A stretch of DNA of 64,000 bases from Deltaproteobacteria bacterium (GTDB lineage: Bacteria; Desulfobacterota; Binatia; UBA9968): assembly GCA_009379725.1 (NCBI GenBank), contig WHTF01000002.1:1-64000 (forward strand). The letters run 5' to 3'. Below, in pieces: positions 26,263-34,767 of this stretch. The position numbers and the translations under genes were made by a program. The notes beneath the pieces are model-generated. The model was not told where the DNA came from. It was given only the letters and a program-made list of their open reading frames with translations, and did no database searches. Position 1 is the first letter of the stretch. The number at the start of each line of letters is the position of its first letter.

Positions 26263-27075
26263 TCATTGCTTAAGTTCGCGCGCCCATTTCGTCTTCGGCC
26301 GTGGAATTTCCTCGTCGTCGACATAGATATCGGCGCCACGCTCATGAAAAAAGGACAGCAGCCCCTTGATCTTCGGGCATTCGGGAATCGGCTCCCTATA
26401 ACCCCACACCATATCGTCGAACTGCTGCTCGCCTAGCTTGACCGACCAATAATCCGCCGGTCCTTTGTAAGGGCAACGCGATCGGGTCGTGCTCGGCGCC
26501 AGTAAATCCATCCGGACGTCTTCCTGCGGGATATAGTAACGAACCGGGTGGTTAGTCTCGAAGAGAAGTCTGGGCCGGCGGGTGTCCGCGACGGTGTATC
26601 CGTCGATGACGACTCGAACGTGCCGTGAGCTCGGCAGAACGTCGACCCGTTTGTACGGGTCGCGCGCATGAACGAAGATCTCTTCGTCTTCCTCAAACCA
26701 TTTGTCCATCTTGTTCCATTCGAAGGCAAAGTGATTTTTGATGCCGGCTGCATCCGGCAACGGATTGCGATAACTCCAGGTTGCATTCTCAGCGCGCGTG
26801 CCGCCGGTATCGATGGACCAGTAAGAAGCCTCCCCTTTAAAAGGGCATTGAGCTTGGCGCCCGGTTTTAGTGAACAGATCCTGACGGACATCATTCTCGG
26901 GAAAATAATAAATCGGCAAGACATCGGCCTCGCGGACAAGCTTGGCATGCTTGCTATCCGCGATAGTCTCACCGCCCAAGAAGACGCGAACATGGCGCGG
27001 GCTCTCGCTCACATGAACCCAATGTCCGGCATCGCCATGCACCGGCACACGCTGCTGGATTACATTGCTCTTCAT
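26263..27075 (-). CDS. Tandem DUF427 protein
   Basis: A 270-residue protein made of two DUF427 domains, about residues 1-125 and 130-250. Each has the family pattern: [21 protein letters not shown] then [13 protein letters not shown] and [12 protein letters not shown] in the first; [34 protein letters not shown] and [15 protein letters not shown] in the second. DUF427 proteins are barrel-like and of unknown function. Upstream of the broken alcohol dehydrogenase and downstream of the NHL gene, with short gaps, so cotranscription is likely. Confidence 0.92.
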   Translation of the reverse strand: MKSNVIQQRVPVHGDAGHWVHVSESPRHVRVFLGGETIADSKHAKLVREADVLPIYYFPENDVRQDLFTKTGRQAQCPFKGEASYWSIDTGGTRAENATWSYRNPLPDAAGIKNHFAFEWNKMDKWFEEDEEIFVHARDPYKRVDVLPSSRHVRVVIDGYTVADTRRPRLLFETNHPVRYYIPQEDVRMDLLAPSTTRSRCPYKGPADYWSVKLGEQQFDDMVWGYREPIPECPKIKGLLSFFHERGADIYVDDEEIPRPKTKWARELKQ

Positions 27076-27087
27076 CGGGCTCTACCT

Positions 27088-28041
27088 CTAGCTAAGTTTT
27101 TTCAACTTCTGCAAGCAACGCAGCTCTCGCGGCGGCTTTAGATGTTGTCCCATGATCGTCCAGGAGACTTCGCCGACGTAGATGTCGCCGCGCGAATCGA
27201 TGGCAATTCCGTGTGGCGCGATGAATTGCCCGGCTGCTTCACCGGCGGCGGCAGCGCCTAACCGGGCCAAGCGTTGGCCTTGTTTGCTATAAATATCCAC
27301 CCGATGCCCCAGATTTGGCGCGTCCTTGTTCACCGAATACCCCGGACCCAGTTCTCCGACATAACAAACCGGATCTTGACGCGCGGTATCCATATACAGA
27401 GCGCATGGACGATGCATGTTGTTCCACTGTGTCTCATACTTGCCGTTGCCGTCGAACACCTGAACGCGATTGTTTTCGCGGTCGGCGACGTAAACCCAAC
27501 CCTCTCGATCGGCGCAAATGTTGTGCACGATATTGAATTGGCCGGGGTCCGAACCCGATTCTCCCCATGACAGCAGCAACTTCCCGCCGGGCGAATACTT
27601 GTGCACGCGTGAGTTGCCGTAACCGTCGGAGACGTAGATCTCATCCTGTGGCGACAATGCCACGTGCGTGCAACGATTAAACGGCTCGCCGCCTTGATAC
27701 GGCGCGACTTTGCCGGGAATGCCCAGGGTAAGAAGAACCTCGCCCTCCAGGGTGCATTTGCGCACGGTGTGATCGCCGTCGTCAGTCAGATAAATCGTGT
27801 CGTCGGGGCCCATGGTGACCCCATGGGCTCGCTTAAAGATGCCCTCGCCCCACGAACGCAAAAAGTTGCCGTCGCGATCGAAGACGATGACCGGATGTGC
27901 GCCGCGCGTAAAACAGTAAACGTTATCGTTTTTGTCGACACCCACCGAGGCGACTTCATGAAATGTCCATCGGTCCGGCAGTTTACCCCAGCATTCGATC
28001 ACTTCGTAACGAAATTCCCCGCTGCCTACGACGACGCTCAT
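27088..28041 (-). CDS. NHL-repeat beta-propeller protein
   Basis: A 317-residue protein with repeated NHL units: HGVTMGPDDTIYLTDDGDHTV, HVALSPQDEIYVSDGYGNSRVHKYSPGG, HNICADREGWVYVADRENNRVQVFD and HGIAIDSRGDIYVGEVSW. Together they should make a six-bladed propeller. No signal peptide is evident. Family members with this look are often peptidyl-alpha-hydroxyglycine lyase-like or scaffold proteins; no catalytic role can be assigned. The start ATG at 28041 has an AGGAG site (28047-28051, read on the minus strand) five bases upstream. Confidence 0.88.
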   Translation of the reverse strand: MSVVVGSGEFRYEVIECWGKLPDRWTFHEVASVGVDKNDNVYCFTRGAHPVIVFDRDGNFLRSWGEGIFKRAHGVTMGPDDTIYLTDDGDHTVRKCTLEGEVLLTLGIPGKVAPYQGGEPFNRCTHVALSPQDEIYVSDGYGNSRVHKYSPGGKLLLSWGESGSDPGQFNIVHNICADREGWVYVADRENNRVQVFDGNGKYETQWNNMHRPCALYMDTARQDPVCYVGELGPGYSVNKDAPNLGHRVDIYSKQGQRLARLGAAAAGEAAGQFIAPHGIAIDSRGDIYVGEVSWTIMGQHLKPPRELRCLQKLKKLS

Positions 28042-28084
28042 GAAGCTCTCCTATAGTAGGAAGTTTTGTTTAATGGGAAAGGAC

Positions 28085-28399
28085 CTATTCCGGTTCATGC
28101 TCGTATACCGTCCGCCATGCTTCGAAACCCCCGCTCATACTGGCGACGTTCTTGAAACCGTTCTCCATAAAATAGGCCACGGCACCGAGACTGCTGTTCC
28201 CGTGATAGCAGTACACCACCACCGGTTTCTCCTTATCGGTATTCTGAACAAACTTTTGAACGTTACCGTCATCGAGGTGCAGCGCTCCAGGAATATGGCC
28301 GGCCCGATAAGAACCCGGATCACGGATGTCGACGAACAAGCACTCTTTCTGGTCGAGCTTTTCTTTCGCTTCGTGTATTTGAATCTGCGCGATCTCCAT
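28085..28399 (-). CDS. Single-domain rhodanese (sulfurtransferase)
   Basis: A 104-residue rhodanese fold with the active-site loop CYHGNSS (Cys64), preceded by VVVYC, and with the substrate-side DIRDPGSYRAGHIPGALHL. The loop CxxGxSS resembles GlpE, which moves sulfur from thiosulfate to thiol acceptors. The C-terminal GGFEAWR is conserved. Encoded 44 bases upstream of the NHL gene on the same strand. Confidence 0.92.
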   Translation of the reverse strand: MEIAQIQIHEAKEKLDQKECLFVDIRDPGSYRAGHIPGALHLDDGNVQKFVQNTDKEKPVVVYCYHGNSSLGAVAYFMENGFKNVASMSGGFEAWRTVYEHEPE

Positions 28400-28503
28400 A
28401 ACCCTTCTCCTTCGCTAACGCTGTCCTTCTATCAAGCTCGATCCGCGCTGTCCACACCAGGCGAATTCTTCCGCATTCCATATGCCGGCGGCAACTCAGC
28501 TGT

Positions 28504-28509
28504 TATAAT
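28504..28509 (+). promoter_or_regulatory. -10 element directly before the MFS start codon
   Basis: A perfect TATAAT stands 7 bases before the ATG at 28517, so transcription would begin at or next to the start codon. There is no Shine-Dalgarno. No good -35 box is visible. This predicts a leaderless message. Confidence 0.5.
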
Positions 28510-28516
28510 TCGCCCG

Positions 28517-29713
28517 ATGAAACTCTCGCCGCTGACCTTTTTCTCTCTCGCCGCGGTGTGTCAAATCGCCGGTTCCTCAGGGGCGGCGATGCTCGCGCCC
28601 TTTTTCATGGCAGCCCATGGCTACTCGATCGGGTTGGCTGGCATTCCGCTGGTGGTAAACGGCGCCGGGCGCGTCTGTTCGGATCTTATGTCGGGAGTTC
28701 TGGCGTCGTACTTTAGTTCCGGCATACTGATCGTCGTCGCCACGATGGTTGGACTCGTCACCAGCATCTTTGCGATCTATTTTCTCGACACCACCTCCGT
28801 CTTCCTGGTCGCCTTTACCATCTTGGGAATGACTGAAGCGATGTTTGCTCTCTCGATACGCAAGATCGCGTTCGAAGAGTCGCAAGCGGGACAGCAGGGC
28901 CGCGCTCAAGGCCAGGTAGCATCGGCGCTGGGCATCGGCTTCGCCATCGGTCCTCTCATCGGCGGATTCGTCGGCAAATCATTCGGCCCCGATGTATTGT
29001 TCGTGGTCTATGCGTTACCCCAATTTCTCGGCTTGATTTTGCTTCTTCTAGGCGGCGCTCACCGGTTCCGCAAAATCACTCAGGAGCGATCCGTTCAGCT
29101 CTTGCGCGAAGGGCAAAAGTTGCTCAGCCGCCCCTCGTTTCTGGCTTCTTGCCTGGCGATCTTCCAGTCGTTCCTCTTTCTCGTCGGCGTAAATCGCGTG
29201 GCCTTTCCCTTTCTGGCCGTCAATCAGGGAGGCTTTGGACTAGACTGGGTAGGAACCATGGTTTCAGTCTCCCGCGTGACCGATACCTTTGGACGCTATA
29301 CCGGCGGCTGGTTGTGCGACCGAATCACCGCGTCTCGCGTCATTCTGCTCGGTGTATTGATCGGAATTCCGATGTTTCTATTACAACCTTACGGCACGGG
29401 GGTGGCAACATTACTCATTCCCTTGTGCGTGATGACGATGGGTTTCGGCTACACGAACGTCGGCGCCACCACCTTCGCTTTACAATCGGCCGGCAGTGCC
29501 GGCAGAGGGTTGAGTCTGGGACTCACCCGGACGTTCACTTCGCTGGGCAACATGCTCGGGCCCCTTTTAGCGGGCGCCCTGGTGCAACGACTAGGTTACG
29601 AGAAGGGGTTTCAAACCATGGGGGCAATATCGATCGTGGTGTTTTTTCTGGTATGGCGGGGTCTGAAACAACAACCGGCCGGAGTCGCACTCGACTCCGG
29701 CCGGTCGAGGTAA
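28517..29713 (+). CDS. MFS transporter
   Basis: A 398-residue major facilitator with about 12 hydrophobic segments. MKLSPLTFFSLAAVCQIAGSSGAAMLAPFFMAAHGYS begins helix 1. GAGRVCSDLMSG matches the conserved loop after helix 2 (GxxxD region), and GFAIGPLIGGFVG is the helix-5-type motif. The second half repeats the loop (VSRVTDTFGRYTGGWLCDRI). I set the start at ATG 28517, not the far upstream frame opening, because homology and the -10 box agree. The substrate is unknown. Confidence 0.88.
   Translation: MKLSPLTFFSLAAVCQIAGSSGAAMLAPFFMAAHGYSIGLAGIPLVVNGAGRVCSDLMSGVLASYFSSGILIVVATMVGLVTSIFAIYFLDTTSVFLVAFTILGMTEAMFALSIRKIAFEESQAGQQGRAQGQVASALGIGFAIGPLIGGFVGKSFGPDVLFVVYALPQFLGLILLLLGGAHRFRKITQERSVQLLREGQKLLSRPSFLASCLAIFQSFLFLVGVNRVAFPFLAVNQGGFGLDWVGTMVSVSRVTDTFGRYTGGWLCDRITASRVILLGVLIGIPMFLLQPYGTGVATLLIPLCVMTMGFGYTNVGATTFALQSAGSAGRGLSLGLTRTFTSLGNMLGPLLAGALVQRLGYEKGFQTMGAISIVVFFLVWRGLKQQPAGVALDSGRSR
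29675..29704. terminator. Long GC-rich hairpin at the end of the MFS gene
   Basis: A 13-bp perfect inverted repeat, CCGGCCGGAGTCG (29675-29687) and CGACTCCGGCCGG (29692-29704), with a 4-base loop. It lies inside the last codons of the transporter gene, just before its stop, and is not followed by a T tract. A termination or RNA-stability role is possible, but this is only a shape prediction. Confidence 0.4.
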
Positions 29714-29747
29714 GCTTCGACGATCAATAGCGGGTCACAACGATTGC

Positions 29748-30539
29748 CTAGCGTAATCCTTTAAAATCTTCGCCGATGACGAGATCTTTCAGATACGCCA
29801 CACTGTCGTTGGCATATCCGACTTGGCCCGCTTTCTCAGCACGCCACGCATCCAGATACTTGAGAATTTCATCTAACGGTAAAACGTCGGCATACTTCTG
29901 GTTCATATCGAAAAGGTTAATGGCATGACACGCTTCGTGCCGGTCAAAGACACACTCTTCGGCAACCACCATGCGCAGGCGATTCGTCGTACCGTCCACG
30001 ACACTCGCGCGCACGCAGCCGCTCGTGCTTTCACCGCAGGTGATGATGGTATCGACGCCTAAGAAATTCAAATGACCGATCAGCGGCGTTCCCCAAAAAG
30101 CGCTCGGTGACACCTTCTTTAACACAGTCTCCCCGGGAATCGGCTTTACCTCATCGACGATGTCGAATTTCCGCCGCACACGGTCGAGCTGTTCCTTGTT
30201 CATGTCCGCTCGTCTTGTCTTATCCCGTCGAAAGGCCCAGGGTTCGATCGCCACTCCATCCATTCCGGTGACGTGAATCACCGGAATCTCCACCTCCCGA
30301 GCCTTGGCAAGCAGCTTCTGAATATGCGGCAGCGCGCTCCATCCGGCAAGACCGCAACTGCCGGGCCAGGTTTTGATCGCGTCAACAACCGGTTCCGGTT
30401 TGTCACCGAAAACCCATCGATATAAATCGATCAACAACAACGCCGGTCTCTCACCGAAGCCGATTTTGCGCTCGGCCCTTCCCATCAATGTCGCTTTATC
30501 CTGTTCCGTTAAAAAACGCTCCCATACTCGCTCAGCCAT
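29748..30539 (-). CDS. Isochorismatase-like cysteine hydrolase
   Basis: A 263-residue enzyme from ATG 30539, where AAGGAG is upstream; the frame extends to 30662. It has the catalytic triad of the isochorismatase superfamily: Asp38 (LLLIDLYRWVFG), Lys142 (ETVLKKVSPSAFWGTPL) and Cys175 in TCGESTSGCVRAS, with the preceding cis-peptide region. SGCVRASVVDG resembles N-carbamoylsarcosine amidase and related amidohydrolases. The substrate is not determined. Confidence 0.9.
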   Translation of the reverse strand: MAERVWERFLTEQDKATLMGRAERKIGFGERPALLLIDLYRWVFGDKPEPVVDAIKTWPGSCGLAGWSALPHIQKLLAKAREVEIPVIHVTGMDGVAIEPWAFRRDKTRRADMNKEQLDRVRRKFDIVDEVKPIPGETVLKKVSPSAFWGTPLIGHLNFLGVDTIITCGESTSGCVRASVVDGTTNRLRMVVAEECVFDRHEACHAINLFDMNQKYADVLPLDEILKYLDAWRAEKAGQVGYANDSVAYLKDLVIGEDFKGLR

Positions 30540-30828
30540 GATGATATCTCCTTTGCTTACCCAGTATTTTTTCGAACTTATCACCCTATTTGCAAAAGCG
30601 TCAAGGAAGATACTGTCGCACGAATAGGACATGCGCAGAGTTGCGACTGTCGCAAATGCCATTCTTAAGCGGTCGTTCTCAGGTGTTTTCCCGCCTCTGA
30701 AGAAAATTTCGTTAAGACCACGGCTTTGAATACCTCCCTGATGGATGGCACAGACCTTGCGTTCCGTAAACAGTACTAGCCCATGAACTGGAACCTTTCG
30801 GAATACTCAATATGAAGGAGTATCGAAC

Positions 30829-31194
30829 ATGAAACATATCGGACTGATAGCCGGCGCCCTGATTTTATCGGCAGCTCTCGCCGCGGCGCCATCGACGGCG
30901 CAAGATCCTCCCGCACGACCCGACCCGAAGCGAACCATCCCGGAAAGAATGGAGCCACCGGGCGGTAGCCAGCAGCCGGGAAGAGCGAATCTTTCGCCTG
31001 AGGAAATCAAGAATGCTAAAGAAGCGTTGAGAGCCAAGGGCTTAAATCCTGGTCCCCCGGACGGTACCTGGGACAACCGAACGCGACAGGCTCTTCGAGA
31101 GTTTCAGGAGGCCAATCAACTTCCCGCGACTGGCACTCTGGATGCGAAGACCGCCGAGAAACTCGGCATACCGTTAGGGGGGCAGAAAGGTTAG
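30829..31194 (+). CDS. Secreted peptidoglycan-binding-domain protein
   Basis: A 121-residue protein with a signal peptide (MKHIGLIAGALILSAALAAAPSTAQ, cleavage likely after STA). A Pro/Arg/Lys-rich linker follows. The C-terminal 60 residues are a PG_binding_1 domain: NAKEALRAKGLNPGPPDGTWDNRTRQALREFQEANQLPATGTLDAKTAEKLGI. It should bind cell-wall glycan in the periplasm. No catalytic domain is attached. GAAGGAG precedes the ATG. Confidence 0.88.
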   Translation: MKHIGLIAGALILSAALAAAPSTAQDPPARPDPKRTIPERMEPPGGSQQPGRANLSPEEIKNAKEALRAKGLNPGPPDGTWDNRTRQALREFQEANQLPATGTLDAKTAEKLGIPLGGQKG

Positions 31195-31423
31195 ACTGGT
31201 GGTGCCGCAGGAAGTTCCGGAACAAATCCCAGTGGTGATTCCGCGCCGTTGCCCAAGAGCGATGAAGATCTAAGGAGTAAGGAGCGGTCCTAGAGTCGGT
31301 TCATCCGATTGCCTTTCGCAACTGAGACTGCAAGGAAGTAAGGGCGATGGCGCTCTCATTTACTTCCCGCAGTCCCTCAATTTCTTCTCGGCAAAAAATT
31401 TAGCGGAAGGAACGAGATTTTTT

Positions 31424-31452
31424 TTGCCTTGAGCTGTGAGCTGCGTTATACT
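31424..31452 (+). promoter_or_regulatory. Sigma70-type promoter of the secreted protease
   Basis: TTGCCT (31424-31429) and TATACT (31447-31452) are 17 bases apart. The GTG start at 31467 lies 14 bases downstream, giving a very short leader with no Shine-Dalgarno. Confidence 0.55.
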
Positions 31453-31466
31453 ACGCGGCAATCACA

Positions 31467-32432
31467 GTGCAATTCATCATTACTTTAATCCTCCTCTGGC
31501 TCGTACTTCCATCACCTGCAAGAGCGAGTTACGTCACCGGCGCCGAACAGCTCAAGGCTGTCGGAGCCTCGTTTAGCTGGCCTGAAGTCAGATCGAGAAG
31601 TTTAAAGATCGTCGTCGAATATCAACAGCACGGCGAATGGAAACAAGCCAATCTAGGATCCGGATTCTTGATCTCGCCCGACGGCCTGTTTGTGACTGCC
31701 TATCACGTGATGGTGTACTGTCTTCACAATCAGAAAGCCCACAGCCGTTTTTCCGAAACCGTCGATTGCTCGGTGTCCAATCCGCGGGTGCGCTATAAAG
31801 CGCAAAACGGCGACCACGAATACGAGATACAGATTCTTTCCCATCTGAGGGAAGAGGATTCGACCAACGGCAAGAAGCATCATACCCCCGACGAGATCAT
31901 TAAACATCGCGATTTTGTCATCGGCAGACTGAAAGCCGGCCCGCAGACGCGCTTTTCCCATTGGCAGCTGCGCGATTTCGAACAAGGCAAGATCAGCCTC
32001 AGCAATCCACGCGCCGATTTCGAATTAAAGCCGCTACTGCCGCCCAAGAAAGTCTTCATCGTCGGTTACCCGCGCGAAGGGGAATTTAAAATCGCCCATG
32101 GTTTTTTGAATCTTACAGACGAAAATCATCGTGGCTATTTTGCCGCGGATTACAAAGTTTACGATGCCCGCTATTTAGAAAACGCCGGTATCGAGCCCGA
32201 TACCAAGTGGGGCATCGGCGTGGCAAATCACATGAGCGGCGGGGTCGTGGTTGACGCATTCGGGCATCCGGTGGGCGTCGTCGTCAACGGCAACCAGAAT
32301 ACCGCCGGCATTCTTTCGATAGAAAATATTTTGGAAACTTTTTTTTCTAGAAAGCGCGAATCCGAGTCTCAACCGCAAGTTATTTTGACTCCCACCAAAA
32401 CACCGCTCTATCTCAAACGCACTCCGCACTAA
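31467..32432 (+). CDS. Secreted trypsin-like serine protease
   Basis: A 321-residue protein (GTG start) with a signal peptide (IITLILLWLVLPSPARA, about 20 residues). The trypsin-like fold shows the catalytic triad His80 (FVTAYHV), Asp149 (KHRDFVIGRL) and Ser257 (NHMSGGVVVD). GSGFLISPDG and HPVGVVVNG complete the usual strands. The nucleophile motif is MSGG rather than the common GxSGGP, so specificity may differ. The C-terminal tail is Pro/Thr-rich. It acts outside the cytoplasm. Confidence 0.85.
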   Translation: MQFIITLILLWLVLPSPARASYVTGAEQLKAVGASFSWPEVRSRSLKIVVEYQQHGEWKQANLGSGFLISPDGLFVTAYHVMVYCLHNQKAHSRFSETVDCSVSNPRVRYKAQNGDHEYEIQILSHLREEDSTNGKKHHTPDEIIKHRDFVIGRLKAGPQTRFSHWQLRDFEQGKISLSNPRADFELKPLLPPKKVFIVGYPREGEFKIAHGFLNLTDENHRGYFAADYKVYDARYLENAGIEPDTKWGIGVANHMSGGVVVDAFGHPVGVVVNGNQNTAGILSIENILETFFSRKRESESQPQVILTPTKTPLYLKRTPH

Positions 32433-32475
32433 CGCCTACGCGTTACACGACGCCTTGCTAGCCATTTCACATCTG

Positions 32476-32505
32476 TTGAACCTTGGGTTTCGATAGCGTT
32501 ATAGT
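32476..32505 (+). promoter_or_regulatory. Promoter of the 3-hydroxyanthranilate dioxygenase gene (leaderless-type)
   Basis: TTGAAC (32476-32481), an 18-base spacer and TATAGT (32500-32505), then only 6 bases to the ATG at 32512. Both boxes are good and no ribosome site exists, so translation would start at the 5' end of the message. Confidence 0.6.
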
Positions 32506-32511
32506 CGGCTC

Positions 32512-33027
32512 ATGAAAGAGCTTATTCCAGTCGATCTCACCGGCGTGGTCGAAGAGGTCAAAGCTGAGGGCAAGGGCCGGCGGGTCGTCTGGCAAGATTC
32601 TGAATCTCTGGCTTTTCTCAGTAGTGGCCGCAAAGAGCGCAAAGATTTTCACATCGACCCCAGCGACGAGGTGACACTACAGCTCAGTGGCGTGCAAAAT
32701 CTCGTCTACATCGATGCCGAAGGCAAGCAGAAAACCACCGTGATCAAAGCCGGCCAGATGCTGCTCTGTCCCGGCGGCGTGCCGCATTCGCCGCGGGTCG
32801 ACGACAATTCGTGGTTTATCGTTTTCGAACGCAAACGCAAAGCCGGAGAACGAGACCATTTCCTATGGTTTTGTGAGAATTGCGGCGATAAGGTTTACCA
32901 GGCCACGGTGGAAGTCGGCGATTACCGCCAGGATCCGGTATCGCAGGTGCATCAGAAATTCTATGGGGACGAATCCCTCAGGACATGTCAAAAATGCGGC
33001 CACATCATGCCCGTGCCGCCGCGCTGA
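32512..33027 (+). CDS. nbaC: 3-Hydroxyanthranilate 3,4-dioxygenase
   Basis: A 171-residue cupin dioxygenase opening the ring of 3-hydroxyanthranilate to aminocarboxymuconate semialdehyde. RKDFHIDPSDEVTLQLSG supplies iron ligands (His/Glu), and PGGVPHSPR the third His. The C-terminus has a rubredoxin-like zinc site (FCENCG and TCQKCGH), typical of bacterial enzymes of this group. It marks tryptophan or nitrobenzoate/kynurenine-route catabolism. Downstream genes are a ferritin-like and a TPM protein, so it does not sit in a full kynurenine cluster. The kynurenine-formamidase-like gene at 37 kb may be related. Confidence 0.93.
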   Translation: MKELIPVDLTGVVEEVKAEGKGRRVVWQDSESLAFLSSGRKERKDFHIDPSDEVTLQLSGVQNLVYIDAEGKQKTTVIKAGQMLLCPGGVPHSPRVDDNSWFIVFERKRKAGERDHFLWFCENCGDKVYQATVEVGDYRQDPVSQVHQKFYGDESLRTCQKCGHIMPVPPR

Positions 33028-33045
33028 AAGCGAAAATAGAAATTC

Positions 33046-33825
33046 ATGGCCAATCGTTACATCCTGCAACTTACCCAATTGGCTTCAGCCTACCGTGCCG
33101 CCGAAGCGCGGGTGGTCGGCGCCTTTTTCGCGGTACCCAGACAGAAGAAAGAACATCTGCGCTGGCTCAAGGCGCAGGGTTTTAAGGAGTACTCGGCCAT
33201 CAAACCAATTTTGGATGCTCTGACCCAACTCTATCCAAGTATCGACAACGGCATCGATCGCCACGAATATACCGAACTCACCGATAAACTCGCCGACGAG
33301 ACCAAACACGCGCGCCTGGTCATGGACCTCGTTCAGGAAATCAGCGGTAAAAAAATTACGCCGCGCGACCTCACCTGGCTGCCGCAAGACCGCAAGCTGG
33401 CCAAGGTGCGGGCCGCTTACTCCAAGAGCTACGCCGGGCTTTTGCACGGATCCGAAAAAGTGACTTCGCGGGAAATCCGCCGCAAAGACGAAACACTCGA
33501 ACGAGCCGCCATCACTCTCACCGAAGGCGGTGGCGGGGCTCTGTACCAGGTCTGCAGCAGGCTCAAGAAGCGCGGCATGGACGCAAAAATCGCCGGCGTC
33601 TTTGAAGAAATCTTGCGAGATGAAATGGAACATAAAGACAGCGGCGCCCGTTTGCTGGCATCGCTGATCGAAGACGACACCTCCTTCCGGCGCGCCGCCC
33701 AAATCGTCTGCGAAATCTCCGGCCAACGCCTGCGCATGCGCAACGAACAATTTGGTTTCCCTTTGAGCGAAGCGGAGATGAAGTCGTTGGATAAACGCGC
33801 CCGGCAATCGGTGACCGGCCTGTAA
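33046..33825 (+). CDS. Ferritin-like diiron-site protein
   Basis: A 259-residue helical protein with two ExxH motifs typical of carboxylate-bridged diiron four-helix bundles: DETKHAR (with the preceding RHEYTELTDKLA helix) and RDEMEHKDSGA (with FEEIL). A third acidic helix is LERAAITLTEGGGGALY. The exact family is not recognised. It could be an oxidase, a hydroxylase or an iron-store protein. It overlaps the next gene as TAATG, and is 18 bases after the dioxygenase gene. Operon membership is likely. Confidence 0.75.
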   Translation: MANRYILQLTQLASAYRAAEARVVGAFFAVPRQKKEHLRWLKAQGFKEYSAIKPILDALTQLYPSIDNGIDRHEYTELTDKLADETKHARLVMDLVQEISGKKITPRDLTWLPQDRKLAKVRAAYSKSYAGLLHGSEKVTSREIRRKDETLERAAITLTEGGGGALYQVCSRLKKRGMDAKIAGVFEEILRDEMEHKDSGARLLASLIEDDTSFRRAAQIVCEISGQRLRMRNEQFGFPLSEAEMKSLDKRARQSVTGL

Positions 33826-34694
33826 TGCTATTGCTTTGCCTTATTCTTTTTTTCAGTCTGACGCTTCACTCCCCAGCAGTTGCCATAGAGCTTCCAGAGC
33901 TAAACGACACAATCAACGATCTTGCCGGGATCGTGCCTCAACCCAGCTATGACGATCTTGAAAAGCGCATGAAACTTTTCAAGGCAAGGAGCGGCCACAG
34001 CATTGTCGTGGTCACAGTCCCAAGCCTTGACGGTGAAGACATCGACAGCTTCGGCGTCAAGGCCTTTCAGAGATTGCCTCTCAGCGAAACCGACTTAAAA
34101 AAAACCATTATGCTCATTGTCGCTCGCAAGGAGCATGCAGTGGGTCTCCAGACCGGCGCCGAACTGAAAAATCTTTTTCCAGAACCGGAAGCACGACAGA
34201 AAGTCCAGAAACACGTCGAGCTCTACTACAGCGGTATGCGGCCCGATCTGGGAATTCATGCGGCAGTGTTTTATGTTTTCAGGACAATCAGGGGAAAAGT
34301 TCAAATCGATGGCGTTACGGAGGTCGAAAGCCTGGAAGATGCGTCCATCAGGGGCGTTAAAGCGGGACCTATCTTCGCCATATTTCTGGCCCCCTTCTTG
34401 GCGTTCTTCGTCGGAATGCTATGGGGAATCTGCTCGACCAACTATGGCGTTCAGAGTGCGGTACGCCTCATCATCGGCGCAGTTCTCGGCGGTGGCACAG
34501 CCAAGGTTGTGTCGGTTCTAATGGCGATGATGGGCAGCGTCGGTGATGGCCTTTGGTATTTCATCCTGATCATCAGCACCGCTCTGGGAGCTTTCGGCAG
34601 CCTGACAGAGTTCTGGATGTCCGGCGATTGGCGGGGCATACCAAGATTGAAAGATCCGGCGCCACGTAAACCCGAAGACAATATGGGAATCTGA
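33825..34694 (+). CDS. TPM-domain membrane protein
   Basis: A 289-residue protein with an N-terminal signal/anchor (LLLCLILFFSLTLHSPAVA), then a TPM domain (LNDTINDLAGIVPQPSYDDLEKRM, HSIVVVTVPSLDGEDIDSFGVK, LKKTIMLIVARKEHAVGLQTG). Two or three membrane helices follow near residues 180-265. TPM-domain proteins are linked to photosystem repair in plants and have unclear roles in bacteria. It overlaps the ferritin-like gene's stop codon. Confidence 0.85.
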   Translation: MLLLCLILFFSLTLHSPAVAIELPELNDTINDLAGIVPQPSYDDLEKRMKLFKARSGHSIVVVTVPSLDGEDIDSFGVKAFQRLPLSETDLKKTIMLIVARKEHAVGLQTGAELKNLFPEPEARQKVQKHVELYYSGMRPDLGIHAAVFYVFRTIRGKVQIDGVTEVESLEDASIRGVKAGPIFAIFLAPFLAFFVGMLWGICSTNYGVQSAVRLIIGAVLGGGTAKVVSVLMAMMGSVGDGLWYFILIISTALGAFGSLTEFWMSGDWRGIPRLKDPAPRKPEDNMGI

Positions 34695-34767
34695 AGACCG
34701 CACGCGGAATCCGGATCCTTTCGATCATCGAGTTTCAAAACCATTCGCGCTGTACAATGATTCGAAC